From: Gammaproteobacteria bacterium | GTDB taxonomy: Bacteria; Pseudomonadota; Gammaproteobacteria; Nitrosococcales; Methylophagaceae | Direction of reading: 5' to 3' | Length of the DNA: 64,000 bases | NCBI GenBank assembly: GCA_029882915.1 | Contig: JAOUJZ010000001.1 | Span: forward strand, 118,035 to 182,034 | In this document: positions 55,213-63,970 of the stretch, one piece after another | Layout of the letters: each line of letters starts with the position of its first letter | How positions within the stretch are numbered: the stretch's first letter is position 1 | Notes under the pieces: generated by a model | The model's database searches: none | What the model was told of the DNA's origin: nothing | What the model saw: the letters and a program-made list of their open reading frames with translations, nothing else | Made by a program: the position numbers and the translations under genes

Positions 55213-56175
55213 ATGCACGAACACACACTGGAAAACTGGCAACACGACCATGATTTCTCTGTCCAAAATGAAAAAGGCGAACGCCGAACACACTATGTCC
55301 TCTATCTAACGGCCATTACCATGGTCGCAGAGATCATCGCCGGTAGCGTTTATGGCTCAATGGCATTACTTGCCGATGGCTGGCATATGGGAACCCATGT
55401 TGCTGCCTTTTTAATCGCCATATTTGCCTATCGTTATGCCCGCAAACACGCAGATAATCCTGCCTATTCTTTTGGTACCGGAAAGGTCAATGTTCTAGGT
55501 GGGTTTGCCAGTGCCATTGCCCTTGCTATAGTAGCTTTGGTCATGCTGGTGGAATCGCTACAACGAATCATAGAGCCTCAACAGATTCATTTTAATGAAG
55601 CGATTATTGTTGCCTGTATTGGCTTATTAATTAATGTCATCAGTGCCTTTTTACTCAAAGACGATCATGACCACCATCACGGGCATAGCCATTATCACCA
55701 TGACGAACATGGTGGGCATCACCACCACGACCATAATCTTCGTGCTGCTTATATGCATGTGTTGGCAGATGCCATGACTTCCTTGCTGGCAATTGCAGCG
55801 CTGGTGTCAGGGAAATACTTCGGTTGGAACTCACTGGATCCGGTTATGGGGATAGTCGGTGCCATCATTATTACCCGCTGGTCTTACGGCTTATTAAAAC
55901 AAACAAGCCCAATATTACTTGACGCAAGCATTGAGCAAGAGTATCAAGTGAAAATCAAGGATGCGATTGAAAACGATGCCGACAATCGCATTTGTGATAT
56001 TCATGTGTGGAAAGTAGGGGCAAACCACTATGCAGCCATCATTAGCCTGGTCACACATTTCCCCAATACCACGGAGCATTACAAAGGTTTATTGAATAAT
56101 CTACACAAATTATCCCATGTCACCATTGAAGTGAATCAGTGCAAAGGTGAATCGTGTATAACAGCTGACGATTAA
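55213..56175 (+). CDS. Cation diffusion facilitator, DmeF-like metal exporter
   Basis: A 320-aa inner-membrane proton-coupled exporter for divalent metals. The N-terminal cytoplasmic stretch HEHTLENWQHDHDF and helix motifs GSMALLADGWHMGTHVAAF (with metal-site Asp and His) and HVLADAMTSLLAIAAL match CDF proteins of the DmeF type (Co/Ni). A His-rich cytoplasmic loop (HDHHHGHSHYHHDEHGGHHH) lies between helices 4 and 5. The C-terminal domain ICDIHVWKVGANHYAAIIS is typical. It is next to a czc-type RND system, so this is a metal-resistance neighbourhood. Specificity is inferred from family likeness only. Confidence 0.9.
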   Translation: MHEHTLENWQHDHDFSVQNEKGERRTHYVLYLTAITMVAEIIAGSVYGSMALLADGWHMGTHVAAFLIAIFAYRYARKHADNPAYSFGTGKVNVLGGFASAIALAIVALVMLVESLQRIIEPQQIHFNEAIIVACIGLLINVISAFLLKDDHDHHHGHSHYHHDEHGGHHHHDHNLRAAYMHVLADAMTSLLAIAALVSGKYFGWNSLDPVMGIVGAIIITRWSYGLLKQTSPILLDASIEQEYQVKIKDAIENDADNRICDIHVWKVGANHYAAIISLVTHFPNTTEHYKGLLNNLHKLSHVTIEVNQCKGESCITADD

Positions 56176-56215
56176 AGTCAGGTTATGATTTTAGAATTAT
56201 CTGGAGACCAAAAAA

Positions 56216-56692
56216 ATGAAAACATCCTTATTATCCATTCTACTTCTATCCCTGTTTATTACTGCACCAGTTCATGCTGGCAAACCTGACAAGGCAGGCA
56301 AAGGCAAGCCCGACATGGAGCAAAATTATAGCGATAAGGGTGAACATAAAACCAATCGACATGGCGACGAAGACGATAATGATCGTGACCGTAGCATGAA
56401 AAGAGAGTATGAAGATGAAGATGAAGATGAAGATGACCATGAACGCGATTACGATCGTGAGCGTGACCGTGAAATGAAAAGAAATCGCGAACATGCTGAA
56501 GAACGCATGAAAGAGAAAAAAGAAAAATATGAAAAGGAAGATGGTGATAACAAAGGAATGGAAAAACAAAGAGAGATGAAACAAGAGCAAGAACAAAAAG
56601 ATTTAGACAAAGGTTCCGAACAAGGTCAGGAAGCCCGTGAAACGCGTAAAAAATGGTGGCAATTCTGGGGTGAAGAACAAACCAGTGAATAA
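56216..56692 (+). CDS. Highly charged exported protein of unknown function
   Basis: A 158-aa protein with a clear signal peptide (MKTSLLSILLLSLFITAPVHAG) and a mature part almost wholly composed of D, E, R, K, H, N, Q and M (e.g. EYEDEDEDEDDHERDYDR; RNREHAEERMKEKKEKYEK). It ends with a short hydrophobic WWQFWGEEQ. No domain is recognised. Mixed acidic and basic runs could form a single long helix or a disordered metal-binding region. The start has GGAGA 8 nt upstream. It is 40 bp downstream of the dmeF-like gene on the same strand, which may indicate a role in metal handling, but that is speculation. Confidence 0.75.
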   Translation: MKTSLLSILLLSLFITAPVHAGKPDKAGKGKPDMEQNYSDKGEHKTNRHGDEDDNDRDRSMKREYEDEDEDEDDHERDYDRERDREMKRNREHAEERMKEKKEKYEKEDGDNKGMEKQREMKQEQEQKDLDKGSEQGQEARETRKKWWQFWGEEQTSE

Positions 56693-56845
56693 CGCGTAGT
56701 TAGTTCAGGTTTAAGCTATAACACACTTAAAAGCGAGGTTTCGTGACAATCGATACAGACTGTTCAGTGCCAAAAGCGGTCATTCGCAGACAAACTTTCT
56801 ATGCGGTTTCATGGTTTTCCCAATGCAACCTACACATATCAAATA

Positions 56846-56878
56846 TGTTTTTCTGGTGCATAATGCACCAGAAAAACA
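56846..56878. terminator. Convergent hairpin terminator between charged protein and czcA
   Basis: A perfect 15-bp stem (TGTTTTTCTGGTGCA / TGCACCAGAAAAACA, 3-nt loop) lies between convergent genes. The A/T tracts are inside the stem, allowing bidirectional action. Confidence 0.8.
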
Positions 56879-56886
56879 TTTAGCTA

Positions 56887-59800
56887 CTATGCTTTTCGAT
56901 CACTAAAATAATACGCCATTCGATAAAGCGCCGGTAACACGAGTAAGGTCAATAATGTTGATGAAATGATGCCGCCAATCACAACTGTTGCTAGTGGTTG
57001 TTGAACTTCAGCGCCAGTGCCAGTATTAATGGCCATTGGTACAAAACCTAAACTCGCTACCAATGCAGTCATTAATACCGGTCGTAAGCGTTGACTAGCA
57101 CCCTGCTGAATGGCTATCAATAATATTTCACCTTTTTCACGTAACTCGCGAATAAACGACAACATCACCACACCATTTAATACAGCAACACCCGATAAGG
57201 CTATAAAACCGACAATTGCCGAAATAGATAACGACATATCACGTAGCATCAACGCCATCACCCCCCCGGTCAATGCTAAAGGCACACCGGTAAAGACCAC
57301 CAAGGTGTCACGCAATGAATTAAAGGCGCTATATAGCAACACCAAGATCAGCAATAACGTCAGTGGTACCAAGATACTTAAACGTTCACTGGCTGATTGT
57401 AACTGTTCAAAAGTACCGCCATAGCCTAGCCAGTAACCACTCGGTAAATCTAACTGTAATTGCATTAACTTCTGTGTTTCAGCAATAAATGAACCCAGAT
57501 CACGGCCTTCTACATTAGCTGTCACCACCACATTACGTTTACCACTTTCACGGTTAATCTGGTTTGGTCCTTGGATTTCCTTAATATCAGCCACTTCACC
57601 TAAAGGTACATAGCTTAAATCAGGGTTAGCATTAACAGGCAATGCAACTGGAATTTGTGCCAAAGCTTTGGCATCGCGACGATAAGCTTCATCCATACGG
57701 ACTACTAACTTAAATCGACGATCGCCTTCATAAATCAAACCTGTTTGACGGCCACTGGTTGCTATCTTTAACGCATGTTGAACATCATCAACCGTTAATC
57801 CCAATAAAGCTAAATGGTCGCGCTGTGGTTCGACTGAAATCATTGGCAACCCCTTCATCTGTTCAACGCGTACGTCTTTACTGCCATCAACCTGGCTTAA
57901 TAAGGTTTCAGCCTGTGCACCAAGGGTTGCTAATGTATCCAAGTCATCGCCATAGATACGAATAGCCACATCAGAGCGCACACCAGCAATCAATTCATTA
58001 AATCGCATCTCAATAGGTTGTGTTATCTCATATTTATTACCTGGCACTTCCTCAATAGCCATTCGGATCTCATCAACCAGCACGTCTTTAGGTTTTTCTG
58101 GTTCAGGCCACTGATCACGTGCTTTTAACATGACAAAAGTATCTGCCACATTGGGCGGCATTGGATCGGTAGCAATCTCCGGCGTACCAATTTTGGCAAA
58201 TACGGTTTCTACTTCAGCAAACTGGCGAATCTCATTTTCCAGCTGTTTTTGCATATCTATCGCTTGTTCTAGGCCTGTGCCCGGAATTCGCAAAGCATGT
58301 ACTGCCATATCATGCTCATCCAGCTGTGGTAAGAACTCGGTTCCCAAACGATTAATTTGGTTGGCACTATAGACCACAAATACCGTTGCAGCAGCCACCA
58401 TGACTAATGGAATTTTTAATGAAAGATTCAATAATGGCTGATACAACTTATGAGCAATAACCATTAACCAGTTTTCATTCTCTTTAACTTTACCCCGTAC
58501 TAGAATAGCTATTGCCGCTGGTACAAATGTTACAGAGAAAATCAAAGCACCCAATAAGGCCGCCACAACGGTAAATGCCATCGGGTGAAACATCTTGCCT
58601 TCAACACCACTTAGAGCAAAAATAGGCAAGTAAACCAACATAATAATAAACACCCCGAATACTGCTGGCCTAAAGACTTCCCGAGTACTGATAACGACTT
58701 CATTCAATCGCTCTTCAAGTGTTAATAATCGCCCCAAACGCTTCTGTGAAAGCCCTAAACGGCGTAGCGTGTTTTCTACGACGATAACTGCACCATCAAC
58801 AATTAAACCAAAGTCGATCGCACCCAGACTCATTAAATTGCCAGAAATGTTATTACTAGCCATACCGGTAATTGCAAACAACATACTTAAGGGGATCACC
58901 AAAGCAGCAATAAAGGCAGCTCGCATATTACCCAAAAAGGCAAATAAAACGACAATAACCAGTAACGCACCTTCGAGTAGATTGTTTTTCACTGTAATAA
59001 TGGTTTTATCAACCAATTTAGTACGATCATATAAAGCTTCAGCAATCACACCTTCAGGCAAAGAACGATTTACTTCTACCAACTTATCTGCCATTGCTTT
59101 TGCCACTGTTCGGCTGTTCTCGCCAAGGAGCATAAAAGCCGTACCAAGCACCGTCTCCTTACCATTCATAGTTGCAGCACCGGTACGTAGCTCTTTACCA
59201 TAACGTACTTCAGCTACATCTTTAATGCGTACTGGCGCATCATCACGCTTGGCAATCACTAGCTGACCAATATCATTCAGGTTATCCAATTGACCCGGCG
59301 AACGAATTAACCATTGTTCACCATTTCGCTCAATATAACCTGCACCAGCATTTTGGTTATTACGTTCCAATGCCTGAATCAAGTCATCCATAGTGACTTT
59401 ATAAGCCAATAATTTTCCAGGGTTGGGGGCTACTTGGTACTCACGAGCAAAACCACCGACACTATTAATTTCAGTAATGCCCGGCACTTTGACTACCTGA
59501 GGACGAATAATCCAATCCTGAATGGTTCGTAAGTCCTCAGCATTATATTCACTGCCATCAGCCTTACGAGCATCAGGCTCAGCCTTGATTGCGTAGGTGA
59601 AAATTTCACCCAAACCACTAGCAATAGGCCCTAATTGAGGTTCTACACCCGGTGGCAAATCATTACGAATACTTTGCAAACGCTCACTGATCTGTTGGCG
59701 AGCCCAATAGATATTGGTGCCCTCCTCAAAAATCACTGTCACTTGAGATAAACCATAACGTGATAATGAACGGGTATAATCCAGATGAGGAATACCCGAC

Positions 59801-60015
59801 ATCGCATTTTCAACGATATAGGTCACCCGCTGCTCTGATTCCAGTGGTGAATAACCCTCAGCTTCACTGTTAATTTGCACCTGAATATTAGTAATATCCG
59901 GTACCGCATCAACCGGTAACTGAGTTGCGTTATACAGCCCTAAACCAGCTATCAATAATGTAGCCGCCAACACTAGCCATCGCCGACCAACGGCAAAAGC
60001 AACTAATTGTTCCAT
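56887..60015 (-). CDS. czcA: Heavy-metal RND efflux pump CzcA-like
   Basis: A 1042-aa inner-membrane proton-driven pump that moves divalent metals from cytoplasm or periplasm out through the CzcBC complex. Twelve helices in two repeats and large periplasmic domains are visible. The helix-4 motif DFGLIVDGAVIVVEN contains the acidic residues of the proton path and fits the HME1-3 (Co/Zn/Cd/Ni) group rather than the CusA (Cu/Ag) group. Length is typical. It is downstream of czcB by 11 bp and ends just before a bidirectional terminator. Confidence 0.94.
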   Translation of the reverse strand: MEQLVAFAVGRRWLVLAATLLIAGLGLYNATQLPVDAVPDITNIQVQINSEAEGYSPLESEQRVTYIVENAMSGIPHLDYTRSLSRYGLSQVTVIFEEGTNIYWARQQISERLQSIRNDLPPGVEPQLGPIASGLGEIFTYAIKAEPDARKADGSEYNAEDLRTIQDWIIRPQVVKVPGITEINSVGGFAREYQVAPNPGKLLAYKVTMDDLIQALERNNQNAGAGYIERNGEQWLIRSPGQLDNLNDIGQLVIAKRDDAPVRIKDVAEVRYGKELRTGAATMNGKETVLGTAFMLLGENSRTVAKAMADKLVEVNRSLPEGVIAEALYDRTKLVDKTIITVKNNLLEGALLVIVVLFAFLGNMRAAFIAALVIPLSMLFAITGMASNNISGNLMSLGAIDFGLIVDGAVIVVENTLRRLGLSQKRLGRLLTLEERLNEVVISTREVFRPAVFGVFIIMLVYLPIFALSGVEGKMFHPMAFTVVAALLGALIFSVTFVPAAIAILVRGKVKENENWLMVIAHKLYQPLLNLSLKIPLVMVAAATVFVVYSANQINRLGTEFLPQLDEHDMAVHALRIPGTGLEQAIDMQKQLENEIRQFAEVETVFAKIGTPEIATDPMPPNVADTFVMLKARDQWPEPEKPKDVLVDEIRMAIEEVPGNKYEITQPIEMRFNELIAGVRSDVAIRIYGDDLDTLATLGAQAETLLSQVDGSKDVRVEQMKGLPMISVEPQRDHLALLGLTVDDVQHALKIATSGRQTGLIYEGDRRFKLVVRMDEAYRRDAKALAQIPVALPVNANPDLSYVPLGEVADIKEIQGPNQINRESGKRNVVVTANVEGRDLGSFIAETQKLMQLQLDLPSGYWLGYGGTFEQLQSASERLSILVPLTLLLILVLLYSAFNSLRDTLVVFTGVPLALTGGVMALMLRDMSLSISAIVGFIALSGVAVLNGVVMLSFIRELREKGEILLIAIQQGASQRLRPVLMTALVASLGFVPMAINTGTGAEVQQPLATVVIGGIISSTLLTLLVLPALYRMAYYFSDRKA

Positions 60016-60026
60016 TGCAATTCCCC

Positions 60027-61265
60027 TTAGTGATCGTGGCTTGCGCCATCTTTGAGTACATCAGCTTTCAATAAAAAGCTGTTTTCAGTGACATACTCTG
60101 TGTCAGGCTTCAAACCACCTAATACTTCAATATATTCACCGTCAGTTTCGCCCATTTCCAACATACGCACTTCAAAGGTATTGTCATAGCGGGCAAACAC
60201 CACTGGCATTTCTCTAAAGCTCTGCAAGGCACTGCTTTTCACTGCTAAAGGCACTTCACGTGTACCCACTTCAACCTCGCCTTTAACATGCATGCCAGGA
60301 CGCCAGTGACTCTCTTTGTTATCAATCAATGCACGGGCCCGTGCAATATGGCCGCCGGTCATCATTGGGGAAATATAGCTAATTTTTCCTTTGGCCATTT
60401 CATGCTGATGCAAGTCTTTAATGGTAACAGGCTGCCCAACTTGCAACTTCTCGATACTTTCTGGAAACGCTGACATTTCCACCCACACTTTTGATAGATC
60501 AGCAATTTCAATCAAAGCATTATCATCGGCTCGAGCGCCAGGGTTTACCATCCGCTGTGTTACTTCACCTGACGCCGGACTTTTCACGGTATAACGTTGC
60601 AAAGTCTTTGTATTCATAATCGTTGCAATTATTTGGCCTTCTTTAACCTTATCACCAATATTAACGCTCACTTTCTCTACCATACCTTGATAGCTGGCAT
60701 AGACATAAGAGCGTTGGTTTTGTGGTATTTCAATAACGCCAAATAAAGTATCGATAAAGCGTAATGTTTGAGGGCCTGCCTTATCCGTTTTAATCTCAGC
60801 CAATTTCAATAAACGATCACTGATCTCAGCGCGGCCTTCATGACTCTCAAAATGCCAGTGAAATTCTTTACCTTCAAACTCTGCGATGACTTCTACACCA
60901 AAAGAATGTGGCTCTGTAACCACCTGATCACTGACCAGATAATCTTTTTCGGGTTCAAATTGTAATCTGTCCTGATCACCACCTAACCTGGATAAGGTAA
61001 CGACCAGATCATCGATTTTTTCAGGTGAAACTGGCTGATTGTTGTGGTAAACATACAAGCGCATTTCAGGTGGAATACCTGATTCAAAAATGGTGATTTC
61101 AATAGCAAATTTACCCTCTTCCAATAGCTTTCCTCCATGAGGACCTTCTTTTTCTATAGCCATTTCATTTCCATCATGTCCATGGTCTGTTGCAGCCATC
61201 ACAGCAGGATTAAATTCCAGCGAACTCGCTAGTGCTAATACAGTTAATAAATAATGAGATTTCAT
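60027..61265 (-). CDS. czcB: Periplasmic adaptor (membrane fusion) protein CzcB-like
   Basis: A 412-aa periplasmic adaptor linking the CzcA pump and the outer-membrane channel. The signal peptide (MKSHYLLTVLALASSLEFNPAVMA) is followed by a His-rich segment (DHGHDGNEM) that may bind metal, an N-terminal domain typical of CzcB (HGGKLLEEGKFAIEITIFESG), the barrel-sandwich/lipoyl region (GMVEKVSVNIGDKVKEGQIIA) and the MP domain. Its neighbours are czcC (14 bp upstream) and czcA (11 bp downstream). Confidence 0.93.
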   Translation of the reverse strand: MKSHYLLTVLALASSLEFNPAVMAATDHGHDGNEMAIEKEGPHGGKLLEEGKFAIEITIFESGIPPEMRLYVYHNNQPVSPEKIDDLVVTLSRLGGDQDRLQFEPEKDYLVSDQVVTEPHSFGVEVIAEFEGKEFHWHFESHEGRAEISDRLLKLAEIKTDKAGPQTLRFIDTLFGVIEIPQNQRSYVYASYQGMVEKVSVNIGDKVKEGQIIATIMNTKTLQRYTVKSPASGEVTQRMVNPGARADDNALIEIADLSKVWVEMSAFPESIEKLQVGQPVTIKDLHQHEMAKGKISYISPMMTGGHIARARALIDNKESHWRPGMHVKGEVEVGTREVPLAVKSSALQSFREMPVVFARYDNTFEVRMLEMGETDGEYIEVLGGLKPDTEYVTENSFLLKADVLKDGASHDH

Positions 61266-61279
61266 AATATTTCTATTCC

Positions 61280-62581
61280 TTACATGTTACCGGGCGTATT
61301 TGATTGTTGTGTCATCGGTTGACCGGTAACGCGTTCTAATTCAAGCAATTGCAGATAAATACGGGTTTGAATATCAATTAACTGATGCTCTAGCTCAAAT
61401 AGTTCACTCTGGGCATCCACCCACTGCAAAACAGAATATTGGCCTTGTTGATAGCCTTTCTCAGTATCGTTTAACAACGCTCTAGCATTAGGTAATAGCT
61501 GTTCTATCACTGTTGTGACACGCCGACTATTGGCTAACATTCGTTGTTGGATTTCTGATAACTCCAGTTTCAATTCAGCCAGACTCAGCTCACCCTGAGC
61601 ATTGGCCAGTTCTTTTTTGGCATAAGCGGCAGTAATACGACCTCGGTTGGGATTATCAAACGTCAATGGCATTGATATATTAAAAACCAGAGCCTGATTA
61701 TCACTTTTTTCAAAACGACGAATCCCCACGCCGAAATTAATATTGTTATAACCATTGGCTTTAGCTAGCTGTAAATGACTGTCAGCCAAACGTTGATAAG
61801 CCTGATGCTGAAAATATTTCGGTGCAGTTTCAACTGCCGAATTTAATGTGTCACTATCTGGCAAGGTTGGCCACTGTGATAAATCACCTTTGACCATGCC
61901 AAATTGTGCATCACTCATCCACATTGCAGCCAAGCGTGTTTTAGCCAATGACAATTCGTCAGTTAACTGTTGCTGTGTCGCTTGTGAATGCGCTAGGCGT
62001 AAAGCCATTTTTGATACATCGGCCTGACCAACTGCACCGGCCTGAGCACGGTGTTTAATTACTTTTAACGCCTGCTGTTCCTGTTCAATACGCCGAGCAA
62101 CAACTGATTGCAGACTTTGTAAGCGTAAGGCCTGATAGTAACGACGACTGGTTTCAGCCAGGACATCAAGGCGTATTAATTGGTAATCAGCCATCTTGGC
62201 TTGTGTTCTAGCATCAACAACTGTGACTCGGCTTTTCAGTTTATCGCCCATTTCAATGGTCTGACTTAATGTCAGTGTGTATTCAGCATCACCCAAACCG
62301 CTATGATAGGCAGTGCCTAATATATTTTCGATTTCAACACTGATTTTAGGACTGGGTTTGATGCCTGCCTGAATTTTGTCAGCCTCTCCAATTCGCAATT
62401 CATAAGGATAGGTTTTTAACTGACTATTATTAAGTAATGTCTGCTCAAATGCCCAGGCTAAATCAATAGACTCCTGAGCGAATGCAACTTGCCAAGGCAA
62501 TACAGATATACCGAGCAAACTGATTGCAAATAAGCGAATAGACAAATGCGTTATAACTTTCGTTCTAACGTGTTTATTCAT
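61280..62581 (-). CDS. czcC: Outer-membrane efflux channel CzcC-like (TolC family)
   Basis: The outer-membrane component of the CzcCBA complex. The track starts at 62605; the internal ATG at 62581 (MNKHVRTKVITHLSIRLFAI) precedes a normal signal peptide ending AFAQ, so I prefer it (433 aa). The protein has the long helical repeats of the OEP family (e.g. LDVLAETSRRYYQALRLQSLQSVVARRIEQEQQAL and QLIDIQTRIYLQLLELERVTGQ). It is the second gene of the operon after the His-rich small protein. Confidence 0.9.
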   Translation of the reverse strand: MNKHVRTKVITHLSIRLFAISLLGISVLPWQVAFAQESIDLAWAFEQTLLNNSQLKTYPYELRIGEADKIQAGIKPSPKISVEIENILGTAYHSGLGDAEYTLTLSQTIEMGDKLKSRVTVVDARTQAKMADYQLIRLDVLAETSRRYYQALRLQSLQSVVARRIEQEQQALKVIKHRAQAGAVGQADVSKMALRLAHSQATQQQLTDELSLAKTRLAAMWMSDAQFGMVKGDLSQWPTLPDSDTLNSAVETAPKYFQHQAYQRLADSHLQLAKANGYNNINFGVGIRRFEKSDNQALVFNISMPLTFDNPNRGRITAAYAKKELANAQGELSLAELKLELSEIQQRMLANSRRVTTVIEQLLPNARALLNDTEKGYQQGQYSVLQWVDAQSELFELEHQLIDIQTRIYLQLLELERVTGQPMTQQSNTPGNM

Positions 62582-62657
62582 GACGAACTCCCATAGTTCA
62601 TGCATACATATGCATTGAACTTAAATAGAAAAATAAATTGAGTTAACTTGTAGGGAG

Positions 62658-62993
62658 TTATGCTATAGGTGGTGGAACTGGAGGGGAAACCGCATTATTT
62701 TCGAAGGGTATCCGAAAATGAGATCGTTTTTGAACTATAGTTTGTTCAAATTTAAAAGAATCGACACTAAATAAATAGAAAACAAGATGAATATGTGCTT
62801 CTTCTTCATGATCATAAGACAAGAAACTATCACCATTATCGGCATCATCCAACGCAGATAATAATGTATATAAATGGACATGTGCTGATTCATAGCCATG
62901 CTTGTCAACACCTTCGGCCATATGTGCAGAAGCCCACGCACAATTTATTAATACGTGAGTTACAATCAATGTAAAGGTTAAAAGCCGTTTCAT
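62658..62993 (-). CDS. Small His-rich exported protein at the head of the czc operon
   Basis: A 111-aa protein with a signal peptide (MKRLLTFTLIVTHVLINCAWASA) and a mature part rich in His and acidic residues (HMAEGVDKHGYESAHVHLY; YDHEEEAHIHL). It ends in a proline-rich tail (SPPVPPPIA). I recognise no family for sure. Position (first in the operon, 76 bp before czcC) is like the small periplasmic CzcI/CnrX-type proteins that bind or sense metals. Its role as a metal-binding or sensing protein is inferred from composition and position. Confidence 0.75.
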   Translation of the reverse strand: MKRLLTFTLIVTHVLINCAWASAHMAEGVDKHGYESAHVHLYTLLSALDDADNGDSFLSYDHEEEAHIHLVFYLFSVDSFKFEQTIVQKRSHFRIPFENNAVSPPVPPPIA

Positions 62994-63303
62994 GGTAGTG
63001 TCAAAACTTATCTTATTTCTTACTCTTTAAATTATTACGCCGAAAATTTATTCGTAGCTATGGCATCAACAGCAGTAATAAAGTTTCATATATTAACAAT
63101 AATCGGTATTTACACAATTGATAGCACTAAATAATGGTACAACTAAAAGTACCATCTAGATTATACCTACACCATTGAAGAATACACCAATACGTTTAAA
63201 GAAAAGTTTCGATTTGGTATGAATGGTCATTCAGGGTCGAATAGCGATCAACATCACTGGCCTACATATACTTTATAGCCTATCCGAAAAGGAGGGCTAC
63301 ATC
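62994..63303. other. Intergenic region between the czc operon and the integrase
   Basis: About 310 bp, AT-rich, containing the divergent promoters of the czc operon (minus) and the integrase (plus). The only structured element is a 22-bp inverted repeat at 63134-63155. No ORF is supported; the ORF-track start at 63223 is replaced by a better one at 63304. Confidence 0.6.
63134..63155. repeat. Inverted repeat upstream of czc/integrase
   Basis: ATGGTAC-N8-GTACCAT, 7-bp arms. It is a candidate operator for a metal regulator or the end of a former mobile element. Confidence 0.4.
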
Positions 63304-63930
63304 ATGCTTTATTTACCATTATTGAGAAAACCACAGGAACCTTGGAATAAAGGTAAGCTCATAGGTCAAAAACCACCACTTAAGTTACGTGAAATATGGG
63401 CGATTCGCATTCAACTTCAATTGGAACACAGAATCAAAGAAGTGGCTTTATTCAACCTAGCTATCGACAGCAAACTAAGAAGCTGTGATTTAGTAACTCT
63501 GAAAGTTAGAGATGTAACCAATGGCAACACAATATTACGCCGAGCCATGATTTTACAGCAAAAGACAAAACAGCCTGTTCAATTTGAGATCACTGAGCAG
63601 ACGCGTGACTCGTTATCAAAGTGGATTGTATTCCGAGGACTTGCACCCAGTGACTACCTATTTCCAAGTCGCATACATAGTTCTGATCATATCTCGACTC
63701 GCCAATACGCTAGAATCGTACACAAGTGGGTAAACATGATTGGGCTTGACACCACACTTTATGGAACTCACACCATGAGAAGAACTAAAGTAACGCTAAT
63801 TTATCATCGAACTAAGAATCTACGAGCTATACAACTATTGCTAGGTCACACAAAACTTGAAAGCACTGTGCGTTATCTCGGCATCGAAGTTGATGATGCT
63901 TTAGAAATGGCAGAACAAACAGAGGTCTAA
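63304..63930 (+). CDS. Minimal tyrosine recombinase (integrase catalytic domain only)
   Basis: A 208-aa site-specific recombinase made only of the catalytic domain. The track start at 63223 has no ribosome-binding site; the ATG at 63304 has AAGGAGGG 9 nt before it. All catalytic residues are visible: Arg in SKLRSCDLVTLKV, Lys in the KTKQPVQF turn, His and Arg in GTHTMRRTK, His in LLGHTKLEST and the nucleophilic Tyr in VRYLGIE. The N-terminal arm-binding and core-binding domains of phage integrases are absent. Proteins of this kind are often found near mobile DNA. A hairpin follows. It may be the edge of an acquired region continuing past the window. Confidence 0.88.
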   Translation: MLYLPLLRKPQEPWNKGKLIGQKPPLKLREIWAIRIQLQLEHRIKEVALFNLAIDSKLRSCDLVTLKVRDVTNGNTILRRAMILQQKTKQPVQFEITEQTRDSLSKWIVFRGLAPSDYLFPSRIHSSDHISTRQYARIVHKWVNMIGLDTTLYGTHTMRRTKVTLIYHRTKNLRAIQLLLGHTKLESTVRYLGIEVDDALEMAEQTEV

Positions 63931-63942
63931 GTCGGCAGAAAA

Positions 63943-63970
63943 TTAGCGATCACTTTGCAGTGGTCGCTAA
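63943..63970 (+). terminator. Hairpin after the integrase gene
   Basis: A 12-bp stem (TTAGCGATCACT / AGTGGTCGCTAA, one G-U pair, 4-nt loop) lies 13 bp after the stop. There is no T run, so it may be a recombination-site structure or a weak terminator. Confidence 0.4.

Noticed and set aside
55672-55735. CAC/CAT-rich tract in the CDF gene as a DNA repeat
   Set aside because: It encodes the expected His-rich cytoplasmic loop of CDF transporters and has no regular repeat unit with spacers.
56246-56596. 116-aa minus-strand ORF rich in F and I
   Set aside because: It is the complement of the charged-repeat region (GAA/GAT codons read backwards as TTC/ATC); no start signal or homology.
58769-59203. 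144-aa + strand ORF inside czcA
   Set aside because: Shadow of the RND pump gene in another frame.
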